A stretch of DNA of 23,543 nucleotides from a bacterium (GCA_027296045.1 JAPUJS010000599.1:1-23543), one strand, 5' to 3'; shown: positions 7,510 to 15,749, numbered from the stretch's first letter. Notes: generated from the letters alone by a model not told the origin. Translations and numbers: made by a program.

Positions 7510-8184
7510 CTACGCCCCTTCCTCCCGCTCCACCACTCCATCCATCAAATGCACCACGCGCTTGCCATATCCCGCATTCTTCTCCGAATGCGTCACCTGC
7601 ACAATCGTCGTGCCTTCCCCATTTAACTTCGTAAACAAATCCATAATCTCTTCTCCCTGAGTGGAATTTAAATTCCCGGTAGGCTCATCTGCCAGAATCA
7701 GCCTCGGCTTAATAATCACCGACCGGGCAACTCCCACCAGTTGTTGTTCACCTCCCGAAAGCTGATGCGGAAACAAATCCTTTTTCTTGGCTATATGAAA
7801 CCGTTCCAGCACCTCCCCAACCATCTCCTTCCGTTCCAACCCCTTCACCTTTTTGTAAAGCAACGGCGTTTCCAGATTTTCATACACCGTCAGCTCGTCA
7901 ATCAGGTGATAGCTCTGAAACACAAACCCGATATTGTTCTTGTGGCACTCCGACCGCTGGCGCTTTTTCATCTTGTGCACCGGCTGGTCGTCGAAATAAT
8001 ATTCCCCCTTAGACGCCGAATCCAGCATTCCCATAATGTGCAATAGCGTGGACTTCCCAGACCCGGAAGGCCCCATCACCGATACGAATTCTCCTTCTTG
8101 AATCGCCAGATTGGCGCCACGAAGCACATATGTTTTGACAAAGCCCGACGAGTAATACTTTTCGATGTTCTCCAGCCGAATCAT
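7510..8184 (-). CDS. ABC transporter ATP-binding protein, LolD/MacB-like
   Basis: This 224-residue ATPase has all nucleotide-binding motifs: Walker A GPSGSGKST (38-46), Q-loop Q90, signature LSGGEQ (142-147), Walker B LILADEP (162-168) and switch H199. The family is the MacB/LolD/FtsE group that powers lipoprotein or peptide export and extrusion. A near-perfect ribosome site, AAGGAGG on the minus strand (8191-8197), lies 6 bases before the ATG. The residues after the signature read QQLVGVARS, whereas the family norm is close to QQRVAIARA, so a usually conserved Arg is replaced by Leu. No permease lies beside it: upstream is a 244-base non-coding gap and downstream the opposing methyltransferase. 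It is therefore an orphan ATPase in this window; the partner and substrate are unknown. Confidence 0.85.
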   Translation of the reverse strand: MIRLENIEKYYSSGFVKTYVLRGANLAIQEGEFVSVMGPSGSGKSTLLHIMGMLDSASKGEYYFDDQPVHKMKKRQRSECHKNNIGFVFQSYHLIDELTVYENLETPLLYKKVKGLERKEMVGEVLERFHIAKKKDLFPHQLSGGEQQLVGVARSVIIKPRLILADEPTGNLNSTQGEEIMDLFTKLNGEGTTIVQVTHSEKNAGYGKRVVHLMDGVVEREEGA

Positions 8185-8271
8185 AACAACCCTCCTTGTA
8201 TAGAACGCCCTGAAGAGGATGCAACCTCGCTCGCTTATATTGCAATTCGGATGCCAAAATAAGTAGATATA

Positions 8272-8300
8272 ATATTAACAATATTTTACAATAATGTCAC
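8272..8300 (-). promoter_or_regulatory. Candidate sigma70 promoter for the ABC ATPase gene
   Basis: On the minus strand GTGACA (8300-8295), 17 bases, TAATAT (8277-8272). The -35 is 5 of 6 and the -10 is 4 of 6 relative to consensus, inside an AT-rich stretch. Transcription would begin near 8265, giving a leader of about 80 bases before the ATG at 8184. Other AT-rich hexamers nearby could also serve as the -10. Confidence 0.35.
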
Positions 8301-8340
8301 ATAAAATATTCTGAGTGCATCTGTCCGATTACGATACACA

Positions 8341-8360
8341 AGTGTCCATTTACGGACACT
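8341..8360. repeat. Inverted repeat AGTGTCC-N6-GGACACT
   Basis: A perfect 7-base inverted repeat with a 6-base centre lies in the 244-base gap between the lipid kinase and the ABC ATPase, about 50 bases upstream of the candidate ATPase promoter. It could be an operator for a dimeric regulator or a weak RNA hairpin. There is no T-run that would make it a terminator on either strand. Confidence 0.5.
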
Positions 8361-8365
8361 GAAAT

Positions 8366-8391
8366 TAATTTTCCATACGTGTGGAAAATTA
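8366..8391. repeat. Inverted repeat TAATTTTCCA-N6-TGGAAAATTA
   Basis: A perfect 10-base inverted repeat with a 6-base centre (TACGTG) lies 5 bases from the neighbouring repeat at 8341-8360. Being AT-rich at the ends, it makes a plausible protein-binding palindrome. It could instead be a weak hairpin at the 3' end of the lipid kinase transcript. The rest of the gap (8185-8428) holds the ATPase leader and promoter and nothing else I can recognise. Confidence 0.5.
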
Positions 8392-8428
8392 GTTTACTTT
8401 AACTTCAAAGCCTAATTTCCACAGCATT

Positions 8429-9304
8429 TTATTGTCCAAAACCCTGTTTTCCAACCCGCACATTCAAAACCCCGGGCACCACGTTGATGGTCGCCGGTGT
8501 GCAACAAACCGGTTCGCCATCGGCAAAAATCTCCAGCGGTTCTTCCGTCACAATCCGCAGCGTCTTTGTGCGAAACATCTGCACGGCCGGATGCTTCCCA
8601 TGTCCTCCCCAGAACACTCTGGGAAATAAGGATAACAGGGTCGCTTTCGACACCGCTTTCACCAGACACACATCCAGCACTCCATCGTCGCAGATCGCCT
8701 GCGGCACAATCTGCATCCCCGCCCCGTAAAACCCACCATTCCCGGTTGCGACCAGCAAAATAGGGCCTTCAAAACGTCCAAAATCGCCTTCCAATCGCAC
8801 CGTCGGACACCGGTACGTCCGAAGCGTCTTCAAAACGGCCAGCACATAGAATCTGGCTCCTCTGTCATAGGTCCATCGGGCGACAACCGAATCAAACCCC
8901 AATGTCGCCACCGTCCCAAAATACCGATCTCCAATCCGTCCCAGATCGATTTGCCGATCCACCCCATCCATCAACACAGCCGAAGCAGACTCGACATCGC
9001 CGGGAATGCCCAGCACCCGTGCCAAATCGTTTCCCCGCCCAGAAGGCACAATCCCCAGCACGGCATCCGAACCCACCAGCCCGTTTACAACCTCGTGCAC
9101 CGTACCGTCTCCTCCACACACAGCCACCTGCCGGATGCCTTCCGCCACCGCCTGCCTGGCCAACCGCGTTCCGTCTCCGGGTCCGGTTGTAAACACAGGC
9201 TCTGCCGTCACACCACGCTTGGCCAAAAACCGAACCACCGATTCTGCAAGCCTCTTCCCCCTACTCTTTCCCGAAACCGGGTTGACAATCACAATCCAAT
9301 CCAT
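8429..9304 (-). CDS. Diacylglycerol kinase-like lipid kinase (YegS/BmrU/DagK family)
   Basis: This is a 291-residue protein from ATG 9304. GTG 9313 is an in-frame alternative that adds three residues; neither has a clear ribosome site. The protein opens directly into IVIVNPVSGKS, the family's first beta strand. The nucleotide-binding motif GGDGT is at 64-68 and VPSGRGNDLAR at about 86-96, both diagnostic for the DAGK catalytic domain. The C-terminal half has the usual G-N-G-G and D-D-G-x-L-D motifs. It phosphorylates a lipid hydroxyl with ATP, usually diacylglycerol to phosphatidic acid, at the inner face of the cytoplasmic membrane. It lies just downstream of the ether-lipid operon but is separated from it by a terminator. 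A role in recycling alkyl-acylglycerol is possible but unproven. Confidence 0.87.
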   Translation of the reverse strand: MDWIVIVNPVSGKSRGKRLAESVVRFLAKRGVTAEPVFTTGPGDGTRLARQAVAEGIRQVAVCGGDGTVHEVVNGLVGSDAVLGIVPSGRGNDLARVLGIPGDVESASAVLMDGVDRQIDLGRIGDRYFGTVATLGFDSVVARWTYDRGARFYVLAVLKTLRTYRCPTVRLEGDFGRFEGPILLVATGNGGFYGAGMQIVPQAICDDGVLDVCLVKAVSKATLLSLFPRVFWGGHGKHPAVQMFRTKTLRIVTEEPLEIFADGEPVCCTPATINVVPGVLNVRVGKQGFGQ

Positions 9305-9318
9305 AAGGTCCACATGAA

Positions 9319-9346
9319 TAAAGAAAAGGCGGATACAATCCGCCCC
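9319..9346 (-). terminator. Rho-independent terminator after the ether-lipid operon
   Basis: On the minus strand GGCGGAT-TGT-ATCCGCC (9344-9328) forms a perfect 7-base GC-rich stem with a 3-base loop, immediately followed by TTTTCTT (9327-9321). Flanking GG and TT bases can extend the stem by wobble pairs. It lies about 50 bases past the stop of the short-chain reductase and just before the lipid kinase start, so it should end the ether-lipid transcript. Confidence 0.75.
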
Positions 9347-9392
9347 TTACTTCCCTACTGATATCCGATCCACCAGAGGTTCTCCCAACCCC

Positions 9393-10202
9393 TTACCACT
9401 CGTCCTCCGTCTTCACCTTCCCCTTCACTAGCCAGCTCACAATTTTGGGATGGATCAAATGCAGCCAGGGCAAAAATCGCAGTTTAAACGGAATGATCAA
9501 CTCCCGTTTACGCTTTGCCATTGCCTTCAAAATCGCGCGGCTACAATCTTCCAGAGAAATCGACTCCTTGCTGTGCCGCTTCGACGTCTCCCCCAGCCGG
9601 TCGCCGTCTTTCCCATACGCGTTTTGCCTTAACTTCGTGCCCCGCAACCAGTGCGGCAACACCGTCAACACATCCACACCACTGCCATCCAGTTCGATCC
9701 GCAAAGCCTCAAAAAACCCCTGCACCGCGTGTTTGGATGCCACATACCCTGTATGCAGCGGCACCCCGATCTTGCCCTGGATCGAAGAAATCGCCACCAC
9801 CATTCCCTGTCGTTGCTTCAAATGCGGCAATACATAGTGCACACAGTGAACCGTTCCGAGATAATTCGTCTCCATCAACTTTCGGAAAATGGACACATCC
9901 TCCACATCCTCAAACCGCGCCCACATACTCGCCCCGGCATTCGACACCAGATAATCCACTCCGCCAAATTCCGAAACCGTTTGTACTACCAGCCGTTCAC
10001 AGTCTGCCGGCTGCGTCACATCTCCCACCACGACCAGACAGCGAGCCCCCTGTTTTTGACACCGTGCCTCTGTTTCTCGCAGCCCATCCTCATTCCGGGC
10101 AAACAGCGCCAGATTGGCTCCCCGCCTGGCAAACGCCTCGGCAAGCACGGCCCCGAGCCCCGAAGAAGCCCCGGTTAAAATCACCGTCTTCGTTTCAAAC
10201 AT
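9393..10202 (-). CDS. Short-chain dehydrogenase/reductase, DHRS7-like; candidate alkyl-/acyl-DHAP reductase
   Basis: This 269-residue classical SDR has TGASSGLG (10-17) for NADP(H) binding and the tetrad Asn113, Ser140, Tyr153, Lys157 (Y-V-A-S-K). Its start lies 5 bases after the alkyl-DHAP synthase stop with no obvious ribosome site, which suggests translational coupling. The C-terminal region is long, basic and hydrophobic (residues about 230-265, P-F-K-L-R-F-L-P-W-L-H), suggesting membrane association. In animals the reduction of alkyl-DHAP to 1-alkyl-glycerol-3-phosphate is done by an SDR of the DHRS7B group. This gene's position as the last of the ether-lipid operon supports the same reaction here. 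The reaction is inferred from family and context; SDRs are diverse, so a different ketone substrate cannot be excluded. Confidence 0.8.
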   Translation of the reverse strand: MFETKTVILTGASSGLGAVLAEAFARRGANLALFARNEDGLRETEARCQKQGARCLVVVGDVTQPADCERLVVQTVSEFGGVDYLVSNAGASMWARFEDVEDVSIFRKLMETNYLGTVHCVHYVLPHLKQRQGMVVAISSIQGKIGVPLHTGYVASKHAVQGFFEALRIELDGSGVDVLTVLPHWLRGTKLRQNAYGKDGDRLGETSKRHSKESISLEDCSRAILKAMAKRKRELIIPFKLRFLPWLHLIHPKIVSWLVKGKVKTEDEW

Positions 10203-10207
10203 CGGGA

Positions 10208-12037
10208 TCAGGTATCATAAAAAACTCCATTCCGAACCCCAAACACATTCTTCGGGTCCATTGCCACCTTCGACTGGCGCAGCACGTCCATACTTTTCTC
10301 GGACTGTATCTGGGGCAAAAAATGCTGCCGAATCTTGCCGATCCCGTGGTGGTGCGACAAAGACCCCCCGTGGTCCAGAATCACCTGGCGCAACCGTTGT
10401 TCGATCGCGTGAAACACCTCATCGGGTTTGTCCAGCCCCTTCCCGGCAAATCCCATTGTAAAATAAATGCAGACCCCCGTGTGATAGGTCTGCGTGACCC
10501 GATAAGACAGATACGGTTTCCCGGCCACCTGAGCTTGTTCGCACTGCTTGGCCAATTCTTGTTCCACAGATTTACAAACGATCAAGATTCGATCCCACGA
10601 CACCGACGTCTCAAATGTTTCCCCAAGGATGCGAAACTGGTTGAAAAAGTCCCGAATATAGGCAATCCCAAAGGTCAGCATATACCCCCGTTTCCCATTG
10701 GTCGCTCCCCCGCTGATCCCGCCGAACTTCCTGGCCAATCCGAAAATCGTCTTCTTTTGAAAACGTACTTCTGCCCGAGAACCTTCCATCACAATCGTGC
10801 TGGCCACCATTTGTTCCGGATCGAACCCTTTCACATGCAGCAAAAAAAACTTCTGGACCTTCTGAAGGAGCGCCTTCATACCACTTGCAGCCGGCTTTAA
10901 GGCCTGACCAAAGCGAAACTCAATGTTATTCACCAACCGGATACTCGCCGGCAGAATATTTGTCTGGCGCAGGGCCTTCAAAAAATCTACGCCGTGCTCA
11001 AAAGTCGGAAAGACCAGTGAGCCATATTTTTGCACCTCCGGTTTCCGATGAATTTTAATCGTGGCCTTGGTGATGATCCCAAAATTTCCCTCACTCCCAA
11101 ACAAAAACCCCCGGGGTTGTACACCGGTAGAGTTTCTCGGCGTCACCTGCTTGGTTTCTAGCTTCCCCGTAGGCGTCACCAGGGTCGCCTCCAGCACAAT
11201 GTCTTCAATATTGCCATACTTATTTTTTTTCATCCCACTGGCATTGGTCGAAATCCACCCGCCCAGCGTCGAAAACTCAATGCTGTCCGGATCGTGCCCC
11301 GACGTATACCCCTGTTCACGCAGTGCATTTTCCAACTGTTTGCCCGAAATCCCCGCCTCCACAACTGCCAGAAAATTCTCCTGATCGAGCAACACAATCC
11401 GGTCCATCCCCCGCATATTCACCGACACCACCATGCGCTGTTCTTCTGTCGGAATGGCCAGGGCCCCGCTCACATTTGTCCCCCCACCGTAGGGAATCAA
11501 ACACACATCATGCTCATGGGCCAGTTCAATAATCCCTTGCACATCCGCCTCTTCCTGCGGATAAAAAACCAGATCCACCACCCGGGGCAGCGAATCTCCA
11601 TATAACACCCGATAGATTTCGTCCACACTCAATTGGCCGTGGCTGTGAACCAACCGCTCCTTGTCGTCCACCGAATACCGATCTTCTTCAAAGCGCGATT
11701 TCACCGCCTCCATAAACGACGCATTCAAATGGGGTGCCGAGACCGCAATATCCTTATTCTCCACCCCCAGATCTTCTTCGCGAATCGTCACACCCAACAT
11801 CTCCTCCACGAACGGAAGAAAATAGGGCATGCTGTACCCACAAATCTGATACCGGTTTCCGGTTACCCGCACACGATCGGGACCATCAAACTCAAACCGC
11901 GTATCCGTATACCCCCACTTATGCCCATACTGTTCCCCCTCGGACGAATCATAATACGTATCCGACTCCGCATACACCCGCCGCACAGTCAACCCCAACA
12001 CAACCATCACAAAAACAACCAACCCAACTTCAACCAT
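10208..12037 (-). CDS. agpS: Alkyldihydroxyacetonephosphate synthase (ether-lipid synthesis)
   Basis: This 609-residue FAD enzyme exchanges the acyl group of 1-acyl-DHAP for a fatty alcohol, creating the ether bond. ATG 12037 is chosen over the longer frame because GGAGG (12051-12047 on the minus strand) precedes it by 9 bases. Residues 2-22 form one hydrophobic segment, a likely membrane anchor. Family hallmarks are plain: a WGYTDTRF segment (41-48) near the N-terminus; the VAO-type FAD loop GGGTNVSGAL (184-193); GHDPDSIEFSTLGGW (247-261); ASGMKKNKYGNIED (266-279); the active-site Tyr525 in CIYF; the triple histidine HHH (562-564) in SHHHGIGK; and a C-terminal D-P-x-N-x-F-G. These match eukaryotic peroxisomal AGPS closely and distinguish it from glycolate oxidase GlcD or D-lactate dehydrogenases. 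It lies between an acyltransferase and an SDR in one operon. Confidence 0.92.
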   Translation of the reverse strand: MVEVGLVVFVMVVLGLTVRRVYAESDTYYDSSEGEQYGHKWGYTDTRFEFDGPDRVRVTGNRYQICGYSMPYFLPFVEEMLGVTIREEDLGVENKDIAVSAPHLNASFMEAVKSRFEEDRYSVDDKERLVHSHGQLSVDEIYRVLYGDSLPRVVDLVFYPQEEADVQGIIELAHEHDVCLIPYGGGTNVSGALAIPTEEQRMVVSVNMRGMDRIVLLDQENFLAVVEAGISGKQLENALREQGYTSGHDPDSIEFSTLGGWISTNASGMKKNKYGNIEDIVLEATLVTPTGKLETKQVTPRNSTGVQPRGFLFGSEGNFGIITKATIKIHRKPEVQKYGSLVFPTFEHGVDFLKALRQTNILPASIRLVNNIEFRFGQALKPAASGMKALLQKVQKFFLLHVKGFDPEQMVASTIVMEGSRAEVRFQKKTIFGLARKFGGISGGATNGKRGYMLTFGIAYIRDFFNQFRILGETFETSVSWDRILIVCKSVEQELAKQCEQAQVAGKPYLSYRVTQTYHTGVCIYFTMGFAGKGLDKPDEVFHAIEQRLRQVILDHGGSLSHHHGIGKIRQHFLPQIQSEKSMDVLRQSKVAMDPKNVFGVRNGVFYDT

Positions 12038-12148
12038 TATCAAACACCTCCAGCATTTTCTGAACCAAAAACAATCAACCCACTCACGCTTACAAATCAC
12101 CACAGCGGGCCAAGTGGAGTGGATCTGCGGCCTTCTGCGATCCCGCCT

Positions 12149-14095
12149 CTACCCCCGCGGCTCCGGATTCAACAGGGTTGCAATCTGCACGGCCTGAAAA
12201 AAAGCCGCCGCCTCGGCCTGAATCCGCAGCGACCCACGTTTGGGCAACAGCGTTGTTTCGCCCAGCATCGGAGGGGAAACCACGGCCTCAATCACACCCG
12301 GATTGATATCCAAATTCCCCTTCGGACACTTCGGCCAGATCGAATGACTCCCGCGAAACGCCACCGGAACGATCACAATATCCTGGGGCAGTTTGGCAAA
12401 TAATACATGCTGCAATGGAAACAACTGAACGTCAAATGACGCGGTCGTTCCCGTCGGATAAATGATCCCGGGACGCGTTTCCATCGCATCCAGCATCCGC
12501 GGAATGGAATGCACCTGACCGTCCAGACTTTCGCGGGTCACATATCCGTCCACCGCTTCAAACATCCGATCGCACGTATCGGGGTGCACGCCGCCAAAAA
12601 GACTCATCTCCTTCGAGCCAATTTTAAAACTCATCGCGCGGAACAAACCCGAGCGGGCAAGCGTCACAAAAGGAATGGGCTTCCCCCACCCCATGGCCTC
12701 CAAAAACTCGGGCGATTGAAACACGGAAAACGAAACCAGGTGTTCCACCATACTCTGATGCGTCGGCAAAATCAGCACCTTGTGCCGACCGCTTCCCAAA
12801 TCCAGATCCCGCGCAATCGAGTGAAACATCGGATCGATCCGGACCTGCATCTGAATCCCAAAAATCTGCATCGTCTTTTCAGACCACACCCGCCACATCT
12901 GCCAGGCCCGTTCCCACCGCTGTTCGGGCGCCAAATCCGATTGATACACCCGATATCGCTTCCGACCCACTTTCCAGCACGCCCTTGCCCACCGCACAAA
13001 CCGAAGCTTTCGTCGCGTCGACGAAATATCTTCCCGCTTACCCACATGGGGATAGTCCAAAAATCGTCCTTGGACCGTTCCGGCCAATAAAGGAGGAAGG
13101 ACCTGTTTTTTTTCAGATTCACCCCAAAGCCGGTTCACCCGATCCACAATCCCGGCGGTCAAATCGATCATATCCCGAGTCAGATAGCTATAGGCCTGTC
13201 CATACCAGTAATTTTGGGGTCGCAACTTGGTCGGATCTTCTTGATGGGCCTGGAAAAACTCGACCAGCATACTGCGTAGAAGATCCAGATCCTGTTGCAG
13301 ATCTGCCTGTTCTATTTGCCCGGCTTCCCGCAATCGATACAACGCCAGATCTGCATCCACGATCACCTTCCAGACCGACGATCCGAACCAGGCAAAATTG
13401 GTCAAATAATTGAACCGGGTCGACAGCAACCCGCCCGCAGCAATCAAATCCAGGGTGCGTTGCGCCACCTCCTGCAACAAGACCCGCAGCGTTCCAGACA
13501 CCGATTTACCGTCCAGATCGTACTCATATTGTTCTTCCCACCTCGGATCATCGGACAGGGCCACCGTAGACAGCGCCTCGGCCACGGCCTGGGCATGGGA
13601 AAGCGGCACATGGGTGAGCTTGACCTCTTCCAAAGACGCTTCGCCTGCATCGGGCGAAAACAATTCTCCCTTGGCCAGTGCCTCCAGGTAGAGCGTTTGA
13701 TACAACTGCAAAAATTCCTGCGCCGTGCCCGCTTTCCGCTGGATAAACTGGTCCTTCACCTGCAAATAAATCCGATTCCCTTCGTGGTAAGGACCCATCA
13801 TTGCTGCAAACGGATCGTGGGCCTCCCGAAGGCGCTTATCCCGCACCTTGGGCACACCCTGGAAAATTGCATCCACAAGACGCACCCGATGTTCCAGCGC
13901 CTCCAAGTCAGAAAACCCCGATTCGCTGCTCCCAGGCCAGGTCAGCAATTCGGGGGTCCAATCGTCGAAATAGCCTTCTTGCCGACTCACACCGATCAAT
14001 TCCTGGACCGACCGGTCATAAATTGCCAGCATCTGGTCCAGGTCTTCTAGCAGCGCCCGGTGGAGGGGCACCGTTTCGGCAGGGCGACGGGCCAT
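12149..14095 (-). CDS. Large PlsC/GNPAT-like acyltransferase, candidate DHAP acyltransferase
   Basis: This is a 648-residue protein from ATG 14095, which has a weak GGAA 6 bases upstream; GTG 14107 would add four residues. The C-terminal 220 residues form a glycerolphosphate-type acyltransferase domain. Motif I reads LPTHQSMVEH, so the usual H-x4-D is H-x4-E (H446, E451). Motif III reads YPTGTT, where P-E-G-T-R is usual. Motif IV reads VIVPVAFRG. The N-terminal 420 residues are charged, probably helical, and not recognised. The gene lies 31 bases after the fatty acyl reductase stop, and the alkyl-DHAP synthase start follows 111 bases after its stop. AGPS needs acyl-DHAP, so a DHAP acyltransferase role is the natural inference. 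The altered motifs mean activity should not be assumed. Confidence 0.7.
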   Translation of the reverse strand: MARRPAETVPLHRALLEDLDQMLAIYDRSVQELIGVSRQEGYFDDWTPELLTWPGSSESGFSDLEALEHRVRLVDAIFQGVPKVRDKRLREAHDPFAAMMGPYHEGNRIYLQVKDQFIQRKAGTAQEFLQLYQTLYLEALAKGELFSPDAGEASLEEVKLTHVPLSHAQAVAEALSTVALSDDPRWEEQYEYDLDGKSVSGTLRVLLQEVAQRTLDLIAAGGLLSTRFNYLTNFAWFGSSVWKVIVDADLALYRLREAGQIEQADLQQDLDLLRSMLVEFFQAHQEDPTKLRPQNYWYGQAYSYLTRDMIDLTAGIVDRVNRLWGESEKKQVLPPLLAGTVQGRFLDYPHVGKREDISSTRRKLRFVRWARACWKVGRKRYRVYQSDLAPEQRWERAWQMWRVWSEKTMQIFGIQMQVRIDPMFHSIARDLDLGSGRHKVLILPTHQSMVEHLVSFSVFQSPEFLEAMGWGKPIPFVTLARSGLFRAMSFKIGSKEMSLFGGVHPDTCDRMFEAVDGYVTRESLDGQVHSIPRMLDAMETRPGIIYPTGTTASFDVQLFPLQHVLFAKLPQDIVIVPVAFRGSHSIWPKCPKGNLDINPGVIEAVVSPPMLGETTLLPKRGSLRIQAEAAAFFQAVQIATLLNPEPRG

Positions 14096-14126
14096 AAGTG
14101 ATTCCACGGATCATCCATAAAGAGAC

Positions 14127-15749
14127 CTATCGGTTCTCTTTGGAAGCTTCACCTGTTTTTAAGACATGCCGTTTAAGCCCCGGAATATGAATCTTCTGCA
14201 TATAATCCGGCCAGTGAATTCGAGACACATCGCAGTTAAATATTTCACGTTCTTGAGGATCCATCTCTGCCTGAAGTTTGTGAATATTTTCCATCTGAAA
14301 TTCACAGTCAAGATTCGTATACGGACTGTAAATTTCACACAACGATAGCGCATTGTCCAGCATCGCGTCCAGAAGCGATATACGGCGTTTAAAACGCGAC
14401 GACCAGAGTAGTGGCACACGGTCCATCAACCAGAGCATGGCCTTGAGGGGCAATTGTTGGCGATATCGACACCGGCGCAAATATTGTTTTAACGGCCGAT
14501 ATTTCCACGGCAAGACCGGAATGGGTTTCCCGTTTCGGTCGCGAAAGGGATGTTGGATAAAGTACTCGCGCACCAGATCCACAAGTTCGCGCACCAAAAT
14601 CGGATTGTGAGAACCTGTGGTTACATGATAAACCTGAACATCCTTGCTCTGCCTCACCTTTGGCAGGACCGATAAAATCACATTGGTCACATAATCCACT
14701 GGAATAATATCCAGAATGGCGTCCGGATTTGCTGGAAAATCTGGCAACCGACCTTTGCCATAATGGGCAATCAACGGATCTGCCACCTTCAAGCCATCGA
14801 TCCATCCGGGTTCCGGATCGGACAAACTACTTTCAATAATGGAGGGGCGCACAATTGCCGTTGGCAAATCACCTCGCATCTTCACAATGATCTGCTCTCC
14901 CATCGCCTTGGTCATTGTATACCCGTCAAGCCAGCCCAACTCCTGACCCCGCACCTGACCCCGTTCCACCAGTTGTTCGCGTTTCCACCGCTGTCGCAAA
15001 GCCTCTACCTGGTGCACCCGTCGATGCTCCGTTACCCGCTTGCCGCGATCCTGTCGGTCGAGCATGCGAACAAACTGTGCCTGCAACTCGGGTTGGTGAG
15101 AAGCCAACTCGACCTCTTTCGAGAACTTCTGAATCGACGCAATCTCCGACTCCAGGCCATAAGCCGGTACACGACCATTGGATATTTTTTGTGCGACCGT
15201 TTGATCGGGCTGCCAGACCTCTTCAGAAATCCTTCCGGTCCGCTGGCCATTTACATAGGCCGTGGACACATGGACAAGAACCGCACTCTGACACGCTCGG
15301 GCAAATTCCACAATTCTTTTCGGCCCCAGCGTATTCTGCTCCAACGCCAGGTCCAACGGTTCGTCAAACACCACCGCGGCTGCACAACTGATGACAATAT
15401 CCACTTCCTGTGCCATCTGCTCATACAACAAAGGCGCAATGCCCAACCGTTCGAGGGTCAAATCAAAAGAAACAGCCACCAACTTTTCCTGCACCATCCG
15501 ATCAAACCGACCTCCCAGATCAGACCGCAACTGGTCAAAGACACTGGAGGGGATGACCTCTCGACACAAGCGCTGCTCGGCAGTAATCTGCACACCGTTG
15601 GATCGGTTTTTGGGACGGATCAACATATAGATCCGTTTCAAGTCGGGCGCATGACGCAGCAGTTTTTCCACAACGGCCTTGCCGACAAACCCGGTCGCTC
15701 CGGTAACAAACAAGACCTTCTCTTTTAGAAATTCGGGGATAGTATGCAT
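14127..15749 (-). CDS. Fatty acyl-CoA reductase (alcohol-forming, FAR family)
   Basis: This 540-residue protein reduces acyl-CoA (or acyl-ACP) to a primary fatty alcohol with NADPH. The N-terminal Rossmann domain has TGATGFVG (16-23), then CAAAVVFDEP (122-131), HVSTAYVNG (160-168) and the catalytic Y277-x-x-x-K281 in YTMTKAMGE, all characteristic of the Male-sterility/NAD_binding_4 family. The C-terminal FAR domain ends with F-N-C-D-V-x-R-I-H-W-x-D-Y and a PGLKRHVLK tail, as in bacterial and animal FARs. Residues about 205-268 form a charged insertion rich in Arg, Gln and Glu. It is the first gene of the minus-strand operon, 94 bases downstream of a strong promoter, and would supply the fatty alcohol needed by alkyl-DHAP synthase. 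Thioester-reductase domains of NRPS enzymes are related but lack the FAR C-terminal domain. Confidence 0.9.
   Translation of the reverse strand: MHTIPEFLKEKVLFVTGATGFVGKAVVEKLLRHAPDLKRIYMLIRPKNRSNGVQITAEQRLCREVIPSSVFDQLRSDLGGRFDRMVQEKLVAVSFDLTLERLGIAPLLYEQMAQEVDIVISCAAAVVFDEPLDLALEQNTLGPKRIVEFARACQSAVLVHVSTAYVNGQRTGRISEEVWQPDQTVAQKISNGRVPAYGLESEIASIQKFSKEVELASHQPELQAQFVRMLDRQDRGKRVTEHRRVHQVEALRQRWKREQLVERGQVRGQELGWLDGYTMTKAMGEQIIVKMRGDLPTAIVRPSIIESSLSDPEPGWIDGLKVADPLIAHYGKGRLPDFPANPDAILDIIPVDYVTNVILSVLPKVRQSKDVQVYHVTTGSHNPILVRELVDLVREYFIQHPFRDRNGKPIPVLPWKYRPLKQYLRRCRYRQQLPLKAMLWLMDRVPLLWSSRFKRRISLLDAMLDNALSLCEIYSPYTNLDCEFQMENIHKLQAEMDPQEREIFNCDVSRIHWPDYMQKIHIPGLKRHVLKTGEASKENR

Noticed and set aside
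10208..12037. Calling the FAD enzyme a GlcD-type glycolate oxidase or D-lactate dehydrogenase.
   Set aside because: The HHH triplet, the GHDPDSIEFSTLGGW segment and the N-terminal WGY-x-D-x-x-F motif are specific to alkyl-DHAP synthase.
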